In this document: in pieces, positions 29,250 through 36,940 of the stretch
Layout: every line of letters begins with the position of its first letter
Numbering within the stretch: the stretch's first letter is position 1
Assembly (NCBI RefSeq): GCF_001956585.1
Contig: NZ_MSRR01000003.1
Span: forward strand, 1 to 64,000
Direction of reading: 5' to 3'
From: Actinomyces naeslundii
GTDB taxonomy: Bacteria > Actinomycetota > Actinomycetes > Actinomycetales > Actinomycetaceae
DNA: 64,000 bases
The notes under the pieces: model-generated
What the model saw: the letters and a program-made list of their open reading frames with translations, nothing else
The model's database searches: none
What the model was told of the DNA's origin: nothing
Position numbers and translations under genes: made by a program

Positions 29250-30013
29250 GCATCAGAGGTGATCTGAGAGTCGGCGAGACGCTTCGGGGTTCCTTGAGGA
29301 AGAAGAGTCACTCCTACACCGTCATGGGGCGAGTTGTCCTGAAACGGCGGGATCAGCGAAGCCGGCGCCTCACTCGGTGGGAGCAGTGGCGCCTGATCGA
29401 CGACAACAGCGAAGAGCTCTGGCTCGAGATCAATCGAGATACCAATATGGTTGTTCTTCACGAGCCGGTTCCTATTCAGCCGATGATCGATCCGCTCGCG
29501 CTCGAGGTGGGCCAGACCCTGCAGCTGAAGGTCAATGGTCGACCGTATTCCGTTGAGGTCAAGGACGTATACCGAGCCGATATTGACCATGAGACAGGAG
29601 CCGTCCCACATCTGACAGGAGCTGTTACAACAACGACATGCGTTGAGCTCCGGGTCAAAGGGGCGAGGAAGCCTCTCTCCAGCATCGTGATCGATGAGCA
29701 TCGCCGCCGGGAGCGCGAGGCATATCGCATCACGACCCTCGCGCCTGAGCAGCAGTCCAAGATCTTCGGTCGGCACGTGAGTCGACCGTGGTGGGTGCCA
29801 GGCGTTGCACGAAGGCTCGGCCGGTGGATCTCCTCGGTAGGCCCTGGACTTCGGGGTGGTTGGAAGTCACCTCTATTCTGGCTCATTCCGTTTCTCATTC
29901 TGATGGCGATCCTTGCGTGGACTGATGATGACGATTTCAGTCCTGCGGAGGACGGCTCCGTCTTCCGGAACCGCTCGGTCTACGGCGGTGGGGGCGGCGG
30001 CGTCGGAAAATAA
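29246..30013 (+). CDS. DUF4178 membrane protein B with hexaglycine C-terminus
   Basis: 255 residues, a clear paralogue of the 28040 gene: LRVGETLRGSLRKK, WEQWRLIDDNSEELWLEI and LALEVGQTLQLKVNGRPYSV align with it throughout. It differs by a strong C-terminal transmembrane helix (PLFWLIPFLILMAILAW near 213-229), an acidic DDDDFSPAED linker and the tail FRNRSVYGGGGGGVGK, whose last 11 residues match the paralogue exactly. The GTG overlaps the speD stop. Its codon use looks more AT-tolerant than its neighbours, so it may be a diverging or acquired copy. Confidence 0.75.
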   Translation: MSIRGDLRVGETLRGSLRKKSHSYTVMGRVVLKRRDQRSRRLTRWEQWRLIDDNSEELWLEINRDTNMVVLHEPVPIQPMIDPLALEVGQTLQLKVNGRPYSVEVKDVYRADIDHETGAVPHLTGAVTTTTCVELRVKGARKPLSSIVIDEHRRREREAYRITTLAPEQQSKIFGRHVSRPWWVPGVARRLGRWISSVGPGLRGGWKSPLFWLIPFLILMAILAWTDDDDFSPAEDGSVFRNRSVYGGGGGGVGK

Positions 30014-30065
30014 CCTGGAGCCCACTGACTCAACCCCCTCGACGGTCATACACGAAGGAGAAGAC

Positions 30066-30311
30066 ATGTCGCTCATGACCATCGCTCACCACTCATCGGT
30101 CGACCTCAACTGGCAGTCACTGCTGAGCACCATCGTCTACGCGGTGCTCGGAGTGGTCCTGCTCATGGTGTTCGCGCTGCTGGTCAACCGCATCTTCCGT
30201 CTCGACCTCAGACGCGAGCTCATCGAGGACCAGAACATCGGCCTGGGGGTTGCCTTCGCCGGCACGGCGCTCGCGATCGCCATCATCATCGCCGCCACCA
30301 TCCTGAGCTGA
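30066..30311 (+). CDS. DUF350 small membrane protein
   Basis: 81 residues with two transmembrane helices (about 20-42 and 58-80) separated by the loop RIFRLDLRRELIEDQNIGLG. The NIGLGVAFAGTALAIAI helix is typical of DUF350. AAGGAGAAGAC gives a strong ribosome site. DUF350 proteins recur beside polyamine genes, including next to a glutathionylspermidine-synthase-like gene in E. coli (yjfL-yjfC). A role as a membrane partner of the DUF4178 proteins or of SpeE is inference. speE starts 10 nt later. Confidence 0.85.
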   Translation: MSLMTIAHHSSVDLNWQSLLSTIVYAVLGVVLLMVFALLVNRIFRLDLRRELIEDQNIGLGVAFAGTALAIAIIIAATILS

Positions 30312-30321
30312 GCCGCACACC

Positions 30322-31848
30322 ATGACCCACGGTCGAATCGGGCGACGAGAGAACGTCGCCCTGTTCACTGCGGCCTTGCTCGCCGCGATCGGCGGGCTCA
30401 TCTACGAGCTCATCCTGGGCACGGCCGCCTCCTACCTCCTGGGCGACTCCGTCCTCAGCTTCAGTCTCGCCACCGGCATCACCCTGTTCGGCATGGGAAT
30501 CGGCTCGCTGCTGGTCAACCGCTTCCGCGCCGCGCCAGCGGTCGTCTTCGGAGTCAGCGAGGTGCTTCTGGGCCTCATCGGCGGCAACTCCGTCCTCCTG
30601 CTGTACCTGGCCTTCGGACGCACCCGCCTGCACTGGGTCGTCTTCGGCGGCATCAGCCTGACCATCGGCATCCTCATCGGCCTGGAGATCCCGCTGCTGG
30701 TGCGGACCTTCGCCGCCTTCGGGCGCCGCTCGACCAGTGAGCTGCTCGGCAAGGTCATGGCCATCGACTACTTCGGCTCACTGGTGGCCTCCCTGGTCTT
30801 CCCCCTGGTGCTCCTCCCACAGCTGGGCCTCATGCGCGGGGCCTACCTGGTCGGGGCGCTCAACGTCCTGGTCGCGGTGCTCGTCCTGCTCCAGGTGCGC
30901 ACACCTCGCAAGATCCTGTGGGCGGCCACCGCCGCCGTCGTGGCACTGGTCGGTATGTTCGCGGCCGCCAACCGCATCGAGCGCAGCGTGGAGGCGCTCA
31001 CCTACAACGACCCGGTCGTCTACTACCAGCAGACCGCCTACCAGAAGGTGGTCCTCACCGACTACCAGGACGACCTGCGCATGTACCTCAACGGACAGCT
31101 CCAGTTCTCCAGCCTGGACGAGGCCAGGTACCACGAGACCCTGTCCGCCAGCGCCATGACCTCGGTGAAGGATCCTGCTCACGTCCTCGTGCTCGGTGGC
31201 GGTGACGGTCTGCTGGCCAGGGAGATCCTGCGCTACCCCAGCGTCAAGGACGTCACCATCGTGGATATCGACCCCGGCGTCACCGAGCTGGCGCGAAGCA
31301 ACCGCCTGCTCAAGGACCTCAACAAGGCATCCCTGTCCGACCCCAGAGTGAACGTTGTCAACGACGACGCCTTCACCTACGTCCGAGACTCCAGGGCGAC
31401 CTACGACGTCGTTCTCGTCGACCTGGTCGACCCCTCCAACGAGAAGCTCGCCAAGCTCTACTCCACCGAGTTCTATCGGAATGTCGAGGCTCGGCTGGCA
31501 CCCGAGGGTGTCATGGTCACCCAGGCCACCTCCACGTTCTTCTCACCCCACGCCTTCTCCACAGTGGCCAGCACCGTTGCCACCTCCCAACCGGATCGGC
31601 AGATCCTGCCCTTCTCGACCAACATTCCCTCCTTCGGGGAGTGGGGCTTCGTGCTGTCCACCAGGACGCCTCAGAACCTCATCAGCCAGCCGCTTCCCGA
31701 GGGACTGACCTACCAGGACCGGGAGACCCTGGAGTTCATCATGCGAACCAAACCGGCCCGCACCGAGACCATGGAGCCCTCCACTCTCCTGCATCCGCGG
31801 ATCGTCGAGGTCTACAACCGAGACATGCGGCAGTGGCGCTACTACTGA
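30322..31848 (+). CDS. speE: Membrane-anchored spermidine synthase (polyamine aminopropyltransferase)
   Basis: 508 residues. The N-terminal 215 form about seven transmembrane helices (LFTAALLAAIGGLIYELILG onward). The C-terminal domain is a spermidine-synthase fold, with YQKVVLTDYQDDLRMYLNGQ (about 239-258), the SAM-type loop VLGGGDGLLAREIL (about 291-304), DIDPGVTELAR and LVDLVDPSNEKLAKLY. It should transfer aminopropyl from decarboxylated SAM made by SpeD to putrescine or another acceptor at the inner membrane face. The membrane half might carry substrate or anchor the DUF350/DUF4178 partners. Confidence 0.9.
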   Translation: MTHGRIGRRENVALFTAALLAAIGGLIYELILGTAASYLLGDSVLSFSLATGITLFGMGIGSLLVNRFRAAPAVVFGVSEVLLGLIGGNSVLLLYLAFGRTRLHWVVFGGISLTIGILIGLEIPLLVRTFAAFGRRSTSELLGKVMAIDYFGSLVASLVFPLVLLPQLGLMRGAYLVGALNVLVAVLVLLQVRTPRKILWAATAAVVALVGMFAAANRIERSVEALTYNDPVVYYQQTAYQKVVLTDYQDDLRMYLNGQLQFSSLDEARYHETLSASAMTSVKDPAHVLVLGGGDGLLAREILRYPSVKDVTIVDIDPGVTELARSNRLLKDLNKASLSDPRVNVVNDDAFTYVRDSRATYDVVLVDLVDPSNEKLAKLYSTEFYRNVEARLAPEGVMVTQATSTFFSPHAFSTVASTVATSQPDRQILPFSTNIPSFGEWGFVLSTRTPQNLISQPLPEGLTYQDRETLEFIMRTKPARTETMEPSTLLHPRIVEVYNRDMRQWRYY

Positions 31849-31863
31849 ACCACCCAGGAAGAG

Positions 31864-31911
31864 GCGGCGAAGTCGGTTCGGTCTGAAAAGCTCCGGAGGC
31901 GACCTCGCCGC
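31864..31911. terminator. Hairpin between convergent speE and the flavodoxin operon
   Basis: GCGGCGA (31864-31870) and TCGCCGC (31905-31911) form a 7-bp outer stem, with further GTCG/CGAC pairing inside. It could stop transcription in both directions; there is no T-run. Confidence 0.4.
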
Positions 31912-31945
31912 TGTGCCGTTACCGCACCGAGTAGGCCGCCTTACC

Positions 31946-32305
31946 TCATCTCAGGATTCTGATGGTCAGCCAGACCGCGATCCCGGCGATCACCACACAG
32001 CTCATCAGGGACACGATGACCGCCATGCCGAGGATGAGCAGATAGAGCATCGACGCCAGCGTTGCCAGCCAGATGAGCGCGACACGAGCAGCGCGAGGAA
32101 GTGCTGTCGCCAGGCAGGCCCCGGCTGCGACGGTCACCAGCCCGCTGACTGCGAAGCTCATGAAGTCGGGGTCAGTGACGTTGACGGACTTGAGCGTCCC
32201 TCCCCAGATGATGATGAGGAGACCGCAGACGGCCAGGCACGCCCCGGCGATGTTTCGTCCGCTCAGCCGCAGCCGGGGCGACTTGTCGTGGTTCGTTGCT
32301 GTCAT
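31946..32305 (-). CDS. Small multi-helix membrane protein of unknown function
   Basis: 119 residues with four hydrophobic segments (IAGACLAVCGLLIIIWGG; FMSFAVSGLVTVAAGACLAT; VALIWLATLASMLYLLIL; IVSLMSCVVIAGIAVWLTIRI). The N-terminus is basic and cytosolic. GAAGGAAA lies about 9 nt before the ATG. It follows the flavodoxin gene by 54 nt in the same direction and is therefore probably the last gene of that MerR-controlled operon. I recognise no family. Confidence 0.65.
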   Translation of the reverse strand: MTATNHDKSPRLRLSGRNIAGACLAVCGLLIIIWGGTLKSVNVTDPDFMSFAVSGLVTVAAGACLATALPRAARVALIWLATLASMLYLLILGMAVIVSLMSCVVIAGIAVWLTIRILR

Positions 32306-32359
32306 GTTGCTGATTTCCTTCCGATGATGCGATGCGTAGTTGTCGCCAAGGCCCTGTCG

Positions 32360-32869
32360 TTATCTGGTGTTCGCCGAAGCCACGAGCTCGCGTCCCCAGC
32401 TGTGGGCGTCGGTCTTCTCTCCATCGGCCAGCGGACCCTTGCTCGCCGTGACCACGAAGCTCCTGACCGACACCGTCCGCCGACCCTGATGGCGCTGCAG
32501 CGCCTTGGCGATCGCCTTGGCCGCTGAACCGCTGAGCCAGCCCTTGGAGATGACCGTGTCGAAGGCGGCGGCGCCGGTGGATGCCGGGATCGCCGTGGTC
32601 TCCAGCCACCCGCCGATCCCGTGGGATGCCTCGCCCGACCCCGCCTGCTCACAGGCCTTGGCCCGCGAGGTCGCAGTCGGCAGCCCCCGGTTGTGGGTGG
32701 GGGCTCCCAGCACGAGCAGATCCAGGTCTGCGGGCAGGGCACTCGGAGCCTGGGAAACGTCGACGACCTGTGCGTCGACGCTGCCCTCGATCAGCCCGGC
32801 GGCGACGGCCTCGGCGATGGCCCGGGTATTGCCGAAGTAGGACTCAACAACGATGAGTGCCTTGGTCAT
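32360..32869 (-). CDS. Flavodoxin-domain protein
   Basis: 169 residues. The FMN phosphate loop is ESYFGNTRAIAEAVA (residues 9-23), the normal (T/S)-x-T/F-G-N-T form. LLVLGAPTHNRGLP and SFVVTASKGPLADGE are the other two flavin-binding loops. It should be a cytosolic FMN electron carrier or quinone reductase. A strong AGGAGG lies 7 nt before the ATG, inside the upstream leader ORF whose stop overlaps this start (ATGA). The promoter is the second MerR-type element. Confidence 0.86.
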   Translation of the reverse strand: MTKALIVVESYFGNTRAIAEAVAAGLIEGSVDAQVVDVSQAPSALPADLDLLVLGAPTHNRGLPTATSRAKACEQAGSGEASHGIGGWLETTAIPASTGAAAFDTVISKGWLSGSAAKAIAKALQRHQGRRTVSVRSFVVTASKGPLADGEKTDAHSWGRELVASANTR

Positions 32870-32922
32870 GGTGTCCTCCTGAAGGCCGGTACCGGCGATG
32901 TCGCCGGTGACGTGTGCGTCAT
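32866..32922 (-). CDS. Leaderless 18-codon leader ORF coupled to the flavodoxin gene
   Basis: ATG at 32922 lies 6 nt after the GACAGT -10 box of the MerR-type promoter, so it is the first codon of the transcript. It encodes 18 residues rich in Thr, Pro and Ala (MTHTSPATSP and onward) and stops at a TGA that overlaps the flavodoxin ATG. The ribosome site of the flavodoxin gene lies within it. It probably serves translational coupling; attenuation is possible but no regulatory codon run is seen. Confidence 0.5.
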   Translation of the reverse strand: MTHTSPATSPVPAFRRTP

Positions 32923-32928
32923 GAACCC

Positions 32929-32959
32929 ACTGTCAGGTGTGACGCCACGTCGCACGCAA
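32929..32959 (-). promoter_or_regulatory. MerR-type promoter of the flavodoxin operon (19-bp spacer)
   Basis: Minus strand: TTGCGT (32959-32954), 19-bp spacer, GACAGT (32934-32929), 6 nt, ATG. The spacer holds a perfect dyad, GTGCGACG-TGG-CGTCACAC with outer GTG/CAC and inner GACG/CGTC (32955-32937). It matches the element at 26947-26977. Confidence 0.75.
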
Positions 32960-33059
32960 ACGGGGCCCGCCGCTCAGAAGGCGACGGGCCCGTCAGACCG
33001 AGGAGATCGGTGGGTAGGGGAGACGAGTGAGAGCGACGAACGACGTCGCCGCGTCCGCC

Positions 33060-33968
33060 TCAGAGCTTGGAGGCGTCGACGGCGAAGGTGTTGCAGGCCT
33101 GTACCGAGCCGGAGTTCATCCCGGTGGTGAACCAGCGAACGCGCTGCTCGGAGGAGCCGTGGGTCCAGGTGTCGGAGTCGACGTGTCCCTTCGCCCGCTC
33201 CTGGATGTGGTCGTCACCGACGGCCTCGGCCGCCCCCAGGGCACCGCTGATCTCCTCGCTGCTGGGACGGCTGAGGAAGGGCTTGCCGGTCTCCGGGTCG
33301 GGGGTGGAGGAGGCATGGTTGACCCAGATTCCCGCGTAGCAGTCCGCCTGAAGCTCCAGGCGCACCGAGTCCGACGTCGCGCCACTGCCCGAGCGGTCGG
33401 CCTTGGCCATCTGCCCGGTCAGGTGCTGGATATGGTGCCCGAACTCATGGGCCACGATGTACTCCTCCGCCAAAGGAGTGTCCGTGGCCCCCAGGGACTT
33501 CTCCATCTCGGAGAAGAAGCTCATGTCCAGGTAGACCGTCTGGTCCCCTGAGCAGTAGAAGGGCCCCACCGCCGAGGAGGCGTTGCCGCAGGCCGAGGAG
33601 ATCTGGGTGCCGTCCCACAGGACGAACTCGGGCTTGGCGTACTTGAGCCCCGCCTGGGCGGGCAGCTGATCCGTCCACACCGCGTCGAGGGACTCGGCGG
33701 TGGCCACCATGCGGCACTGGGTGTACTTGTTGGCGCTGTCCCCGCTGGTGCACACGGAGGTATCGATCGACGAGGCCGTCGGCCGCGTGGCCCCATTCTG
33801 CTGCTGCGCCCCCAGCATGGAGGACAGGTCCACCCCCGTGAGCTGGGAGATGAGGACGACGGCGATGACGGTCAGGATCGAGCCGCCGCCGATCATCGCT
33901 CCCCGGCCTCCGCCGGAACGGGTCTGGACCCGGTTGGGATCGATCTGGATATCGCGGTTGAAGGACAC
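33060..33968 (-). CDS. Membrane-anchored putative neutral zinc metallopeptidase (YpfJ-like)
   Basis: 302 residues. It starts at a GTG with GAGAGGTGG upstream and MSFNRDIQIDPNRVQTR, a typical N-terminus of this family. One transmembrane helix lies near 27-46, so the catalytic part faces outward. The zinc site HEFGHHIQH (about 180-188) and the third-ligand region RLELQADCYAGIWVNHA follow. Four Cys could form disulfides outside the cell. It is transcribed alone; a minus-strand -10 (TAGCGT, 34020-34015) precedes it. Substrate unknown. Confidence 0.85.
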   Translation of the reverse strand: MSFNRDIQIDPNRVQTRSGGGRGAMIGGGSILTVIAVVLISQLTGVDLSSMLGAQQQNGATRPTASSIDTSVCTSGDSANKYTQCRMVATAESLDAVWTDQLPAQAGLKYAKPEFVLWDGTQISSACGNASSAVGPFYCSGDQTVYLDMSFFSEMEKSLGATDTPLAEEYIVAHEFGHHIQHLTGQMAKADRSGSGATSDSVRLELQADCYAGIWVNHASSTPDPETGKPFLSRPSSEEISGALGAAEAVGDDHIQERAKGHVDSDTWTHGSSEQRVRWFTTGMNSGSVQACNTFAVDASKL

Positions 33969-34113
33969 GGACCACCTCTCAGAGCACGCCTGCGACCAGG
34001 CTGGAACTGCCCCCACGCTACCGTGATACCGCCCCCGACGCGAAGCAAGGACCACCAGGGGCGGGACTGCTCGGACCGAGCGCGGTTGCGGAGCCGTGCC
34101 AACCGTGCCGGGG

Positions 34114-34119
34114 TAGCCT
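34114..34119 (+). promoter_or_regulatory. Leaderless -10 box for pyrD
   Basis: TAGCCT, then 6 nt, then the GTG start at 34126. No ribosome site is present. Confidence 0.6.
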
Positions 34120-34125
34120 GGCACC

Positions 34126-35190
34126 GTGCTCTACGACCTGCTGTACAAGACCGTCCTGACCCGCATCGACCCCGAGCTGATCCACGACGTATGCATGGAC
34201 GCCATCGAGCTGACTGGCAAGGTCCCCTTCATCAGGGACGTGGTGCGCCAGGTGTGCGGGCGCCGCCCCGTCTTCCCCGTCCCCTCGGCCAACCAGGGCG
34301 GTCCCTTCGCCCGCCCCGTTCCCGGTGTCCTGGGGCTGGCAGCCGGTATGGACAAAGAGGGACAGGCCGTCGAGGGCCTGGACATGCTCGGCTTCGGCTT
34401 CATCGAGGTCGGGACCTTCACCGCCCGTGCCCAAGGCGGTAACGACAAGCCCCGTATGTGGCGCTACCCGCAGATGCGCGCCGTGCGCAACCGCATGGGC
34501 TTCAACAACTCCGGAGCGGACGAGGCCGCCAAGCGGCTGCGCGCTCTGCGCCGCACCCCGCGGGGACGCTCCATCGTCGTCGGCGCGAATATCGGCAAGA
34601 CCAAGGTGACGCCCCTTGAGGACGCGGTTGAGGACTACCGCTACTCGGCCAAGGCGGTGGCCCGGTGGGTCGACTACCTCGTCGTCAACGTCTCCAGCCC
34701 CAACACCCCCGGGCTGCGCAGCCTGCAGAGCGTCGAGGCGCTGCGCCCGATCCTCGAGGCCGTGCGTGAGGCCGCGGACCAGGCCGCCATGCGCCACGTC
34801 CCACTCCTGGTCAAGATCGCCCCGGACCTTGCCGATGAGGATCTCGACGCCGTCGCCGACCTGGTCCTGGACCTGGGGCTGGACGGGGTCGTGGCCACCA
34901 ACACCACCATTGACCACGACCTGGGTGACGGCGGTCTGTCCGGAGCGCCTCTTCTGCCCCGCTCCCTGGAGGTCGTGCGCCGCCTGCGCAGCCGGCTGGG
35001 GGAGGGGCCCACCATTATTGGCGTTGGCGGTATCTCCTCCATCATGGACGCCGAGCTCATGCTCGATGCCGGAGCGGACCTGCTCCAGGCCTACACGGCC
35101 TTCATCTACAACGGTCCCGCCTGGCCGGGGCGGATCAACCGCGCCCTGGCCACCGCGTCGGCCGGTTCCGCAGTTCGTGCACTGCGCTGA
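34126..35190 (+). CDS. pyrD: Dihydroorotate dehydrogenase, quinone-dependent (class 2)
   Basis: 354 residues. It oxidises dihydroorotate to orotate in pyrimidine synthesis, passing electrons to quinone. The N-terminal helices MLYDLLYKTVLTRIDPELIH form the membrane-association tunnel of class 2. FMN and substrate motifs are GLAAGMDKEG, GFGFIEVGTFT, NRMGFNNSG, VNVSSPNTPGLR (catalytic Ser) and GVGGISSIMDAELMLDAGA. The GTG start matches the leaderless box. Confidence 0.95.
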   Translation: MLYDLLYKTVLTRIDPELIHDVCMDAIELTGKVPFIRDVVRQVCGRRPVFPVPSANQGGPFARPVPGVLGLAAGMDKEGQAVEGLDMLGFGFIEVGTFTARAQGGNDKPRMWRYPQMRAVRNRMGFNNSGADEAAKRLRALRRTPRGRSIVVGANIGKTKVTPLEDAVEDYRYSAKAVARWVDYLVVNVSSPNTPGLRSLQSVEALRPILEAVREAADQAAMRHVPLLVKIAPDLADEDLDAVADLVLDLGLDGVVATNTTIDHDLGDGGLSGAPLLPRSLEVVRRLRSRLGEGPTIIGVGGISSIMDAELMLDAGADLLQAYTAFIYNGPAWPGRINRALATASAGSAVRALR

Positions 35191-35195
35191 TCCCC

Positions 35196-35212
35196 GCCCC
35201 GTCAGGCGGGGC
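35196..35212. terminator. GC hairpin between convergent pyrD and aldo/keto reductase
   Basis: GCCCCG and CGGGGC pair around TCAGG immediately after the pyrD stop, overlapping the end of the convergent gene. No T-run. Confidence 0.4.
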
Positions 35213-36218
35213 GCTTCTCGGGGGAGGAGGTCAGTGACGGGTCCCGCTCAACGACGTCGCCCAGGGCGATGTCGATGGCGGCCATGACGTCGTCGTCCAG
35301 GTGCACGCCTGAGGCCCTGACCGTGTCCGCCAGCTGCTCGGGGCGCGAGGCGCCCACGATCGCCGAGGAGACGGCCGGGTTGCGCAGGACCCAGGCGATC
35401 GCCAGCTGCGGCATGGTCAGCCCGAGGTCCTGGGCGATCGGGCGCAGGGCCTGGACCGCGGTGAGTACGTCGTCGCGCATCCACCGCGAGATCATCTGCC
35501 GGCCGCCCTTGTCATCAGTGGCCCGTGAGCCGGCGGGCGGCTCCTGGCCGGGCAGGTACTTGCCGGACAGGACCCCCTGGGCCATTGGCGACCACACGAT
35601 CTGTCCCAGCCCCAGATCCTGGCTGGTGGGCACCACCCTGTCCTCGATGACCCGCCACAGGGCCGAGTACTGGGGCTGGTTGGACACCAGACGGAAACCC
35701 ATCTGCGTGGCCAGCTCCTGGCCGGCACGGATCTGCTCGGCCGTCCATTCCGAGACCCCGATGTAGAGGGCCTTTCCCGCCCGCACGACGTCGGCGAAGG
35801 CCTGCATGGTCTCCTCCAGCGGCGTCTCGTGGTCGTAGCGATGGGCCTGGTAGAGGTCCACGTAGTCCATGCCCAGGCGCGTGAGGGAACCGTTGATGCC
35901 CTCCATGATGTGCTTGCGCGACAGACCCACGTCATTGGGGCCCTTGGGGCCGATGGGCCAGTAGACCTTGGTGAAGACTTCCAGGGACTCGCGGCGCCGA
36001 CCGGCCAGCGCGCGCCCCAGAACCTCCTCGGCGACCGTGTTGGCGTAGACATCGGCGGTGTCGAAGCTCGTGATTCCCAGGTCGAGGGCCGTGTGAACGC
36101 ATTCGATGGCCGTACCCGCCTCCACCTGGGAGCCGTGGGTGAGCCAGTTGCCGTAAGTGATCTCGGTGATCTTCAACCCGGATGAACCCAGGTGCCTGTA
36201 TCCAACTGTGTGTTCCAT
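35202..36218 (-). CDS. Aldo/keto reductase (potassium-channel beta-subunit type)
   Basis: 338 residues, an NADPH-dependent TIM-barrel oxidoreductase. The catalytic tetrad is visible: Asp and Tyr in FDTADVYANT (about 54-63), Lys in VFTKVYW and His in YQAHRYD. SALWRVIE, VWSPMAQGVLSGKY and SSAIVGASRPEQL are the cofactor-binding segments. The start MEHTVGYRHLG lies 6 nt after a -10 box. Substrate unknown; relatives reduce small aldehydes such as methylglyoxal. Confidence 0.88.
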   Translation of the reverse strand: MEHTVGYRHLGSSGLKITEITYGNWLTHGSQVEAGTAIECVHTALDLGITSFDTADVYANTVAEEVLGRALAGRRRESLEVFTKVYWPIGPKGPNDVGLSRKHIMEGINGSLTRLGMDYVDLYQAHRYDHETPLEETMQAFADVVRAGKALYIGVSEWTAEQIRAGQELATQMGFRLVSNQPQYSALWRVIEDRVVPTSQDLGLGQIVWSPMAQGVLSGKYLPGQEPPAGSRATDDKGGRQMISRWMRDDVLTAVQALRPIAQDLGLTMPQLAIAWVLRNPAVSSAIVGASRPEQLADTVRASGVHLDDDVMAAIDIALGDVVERDPSLTSSPEKRPA

Positions 36219-36224
36219 AACACC

Positions 36225-36230
36225 ACCCTA
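36225..36230 (-). promoter_or_regulatory. Leaderless -10 box for the aldo/keto reductase gene
   Basis: Minus strand TAGGGT, 6 nt, ATG at 36218; no ribosome site. Confidence 0.6.
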
Positions 36231-36290
36231 CGGTACGGTCCCACGACGTGGAACCGTCGCGGGACCGGGGCGGGTCGGACGAGCGCGGGT

Positions 36291-36899
36291 TCAGGAGGGG
36301 TACTGGCCCCGTTTCACCAGGGTGGCCGGACGGCGCCAGCGCCGCAGCATGAAGCAGCGCGACATGATGTAGAAGAAGATCATTCCCTCGTTCTTGACCC
36401 GCTCCTCCCCGAACTTCTTGTGAAGACGGCGGCGCAGCCGGTTCCAGCACCAGACGGCGTCGACGATCGCGAGCAGCAGGTAGCCGTTCATCGCCAGCAC
36501 GGCGTAGAAGCTGATCACCGGGTACTGGGGCAGGATGTGGTTGAACCCGAAGGAGAGGATGAGCAGGACGAAGATGAGGGGCATGAAGAACTCGCCCAGG
36601 CTGAAGCGCGCGTCGACGTAGTCGCGGATGTAACGCTTGACCGGCCCCTTCTCCCGGGATGGGAGATACTTCTCGTCACCGGTCACCATGGCCTCACTCT
36701 GCCGCTTCCAGGCCTCGTCGCGGGCCGCTCGCGCCTCTCGCTTGGCGGCCTTGCGGTCCTTGGGAACCACGGGGTGCAGATTCTTGGCCTGCTGGTCCCT
36801 GCGCTTGGGAGTGGGGCGCCCTTTGCCAACGGGCTTGGGGGCGGGCTCGGCTGCAGGCTCCGGCTCGGGGGTCTGGCTGCGCTTCTTGAACAGGCTCAC
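36291..36899 (-). CDS. DUF3043 membrane protein
   Basis: 202 residues. The N-terminal 95 are charged and disordered, with a KRRDQQAKNLHPVVPKDRKA segment characteristic of DUF3043. Two transmembrane helices follow (FFMPLIFVLLILSFGFNHIL and ISFYAVLAMNGYLLLAIVDA), then a basic C-terminus. The start is a GTG 7 nt after a -10 box. It is a conserved actinobacterial protein of unknown role, divergent from the dipeptidase. Confidence 0.82.
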   Translation of the reverse strand: MSLFKKRSQTPEPEPAAEPAPKPVGKGRPTPKRRDQQAKNLHPVVPKDRKAAKREARAARDEAWKRQSEAMVTGDEKYLPSREKGPVKRYIRDYVDARFSLGEFFMPLIFVLLILSFGFNHILPQYPVISFYAVLAMNGYLLLAIVDAVWCWNRLRRRLHKKFGEERVKNEGMIFFYIMSRCFMLRRWRRPATLVKRGQYPS

Positions 36900-36906
36900 G
36901 GTGCAC

Positions 36907-36933
36907 AGACTAACGGCAGCGGCACGATACCCT
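36907..36933. promoter_or_regulatory. Back-to-back leaderless -10 boxes
   Basis: Minus strand TAGTCT (36912-36907), 7 nt, GTG 36899. Plus strand TACCCT (36928-36933), 7 nt, ATG 36941. The two genes share only 41 nt, so their -35 regions overlap each other's -10. Confidence 0.6.
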
Positions 36934-36940
36934 GAAAACC

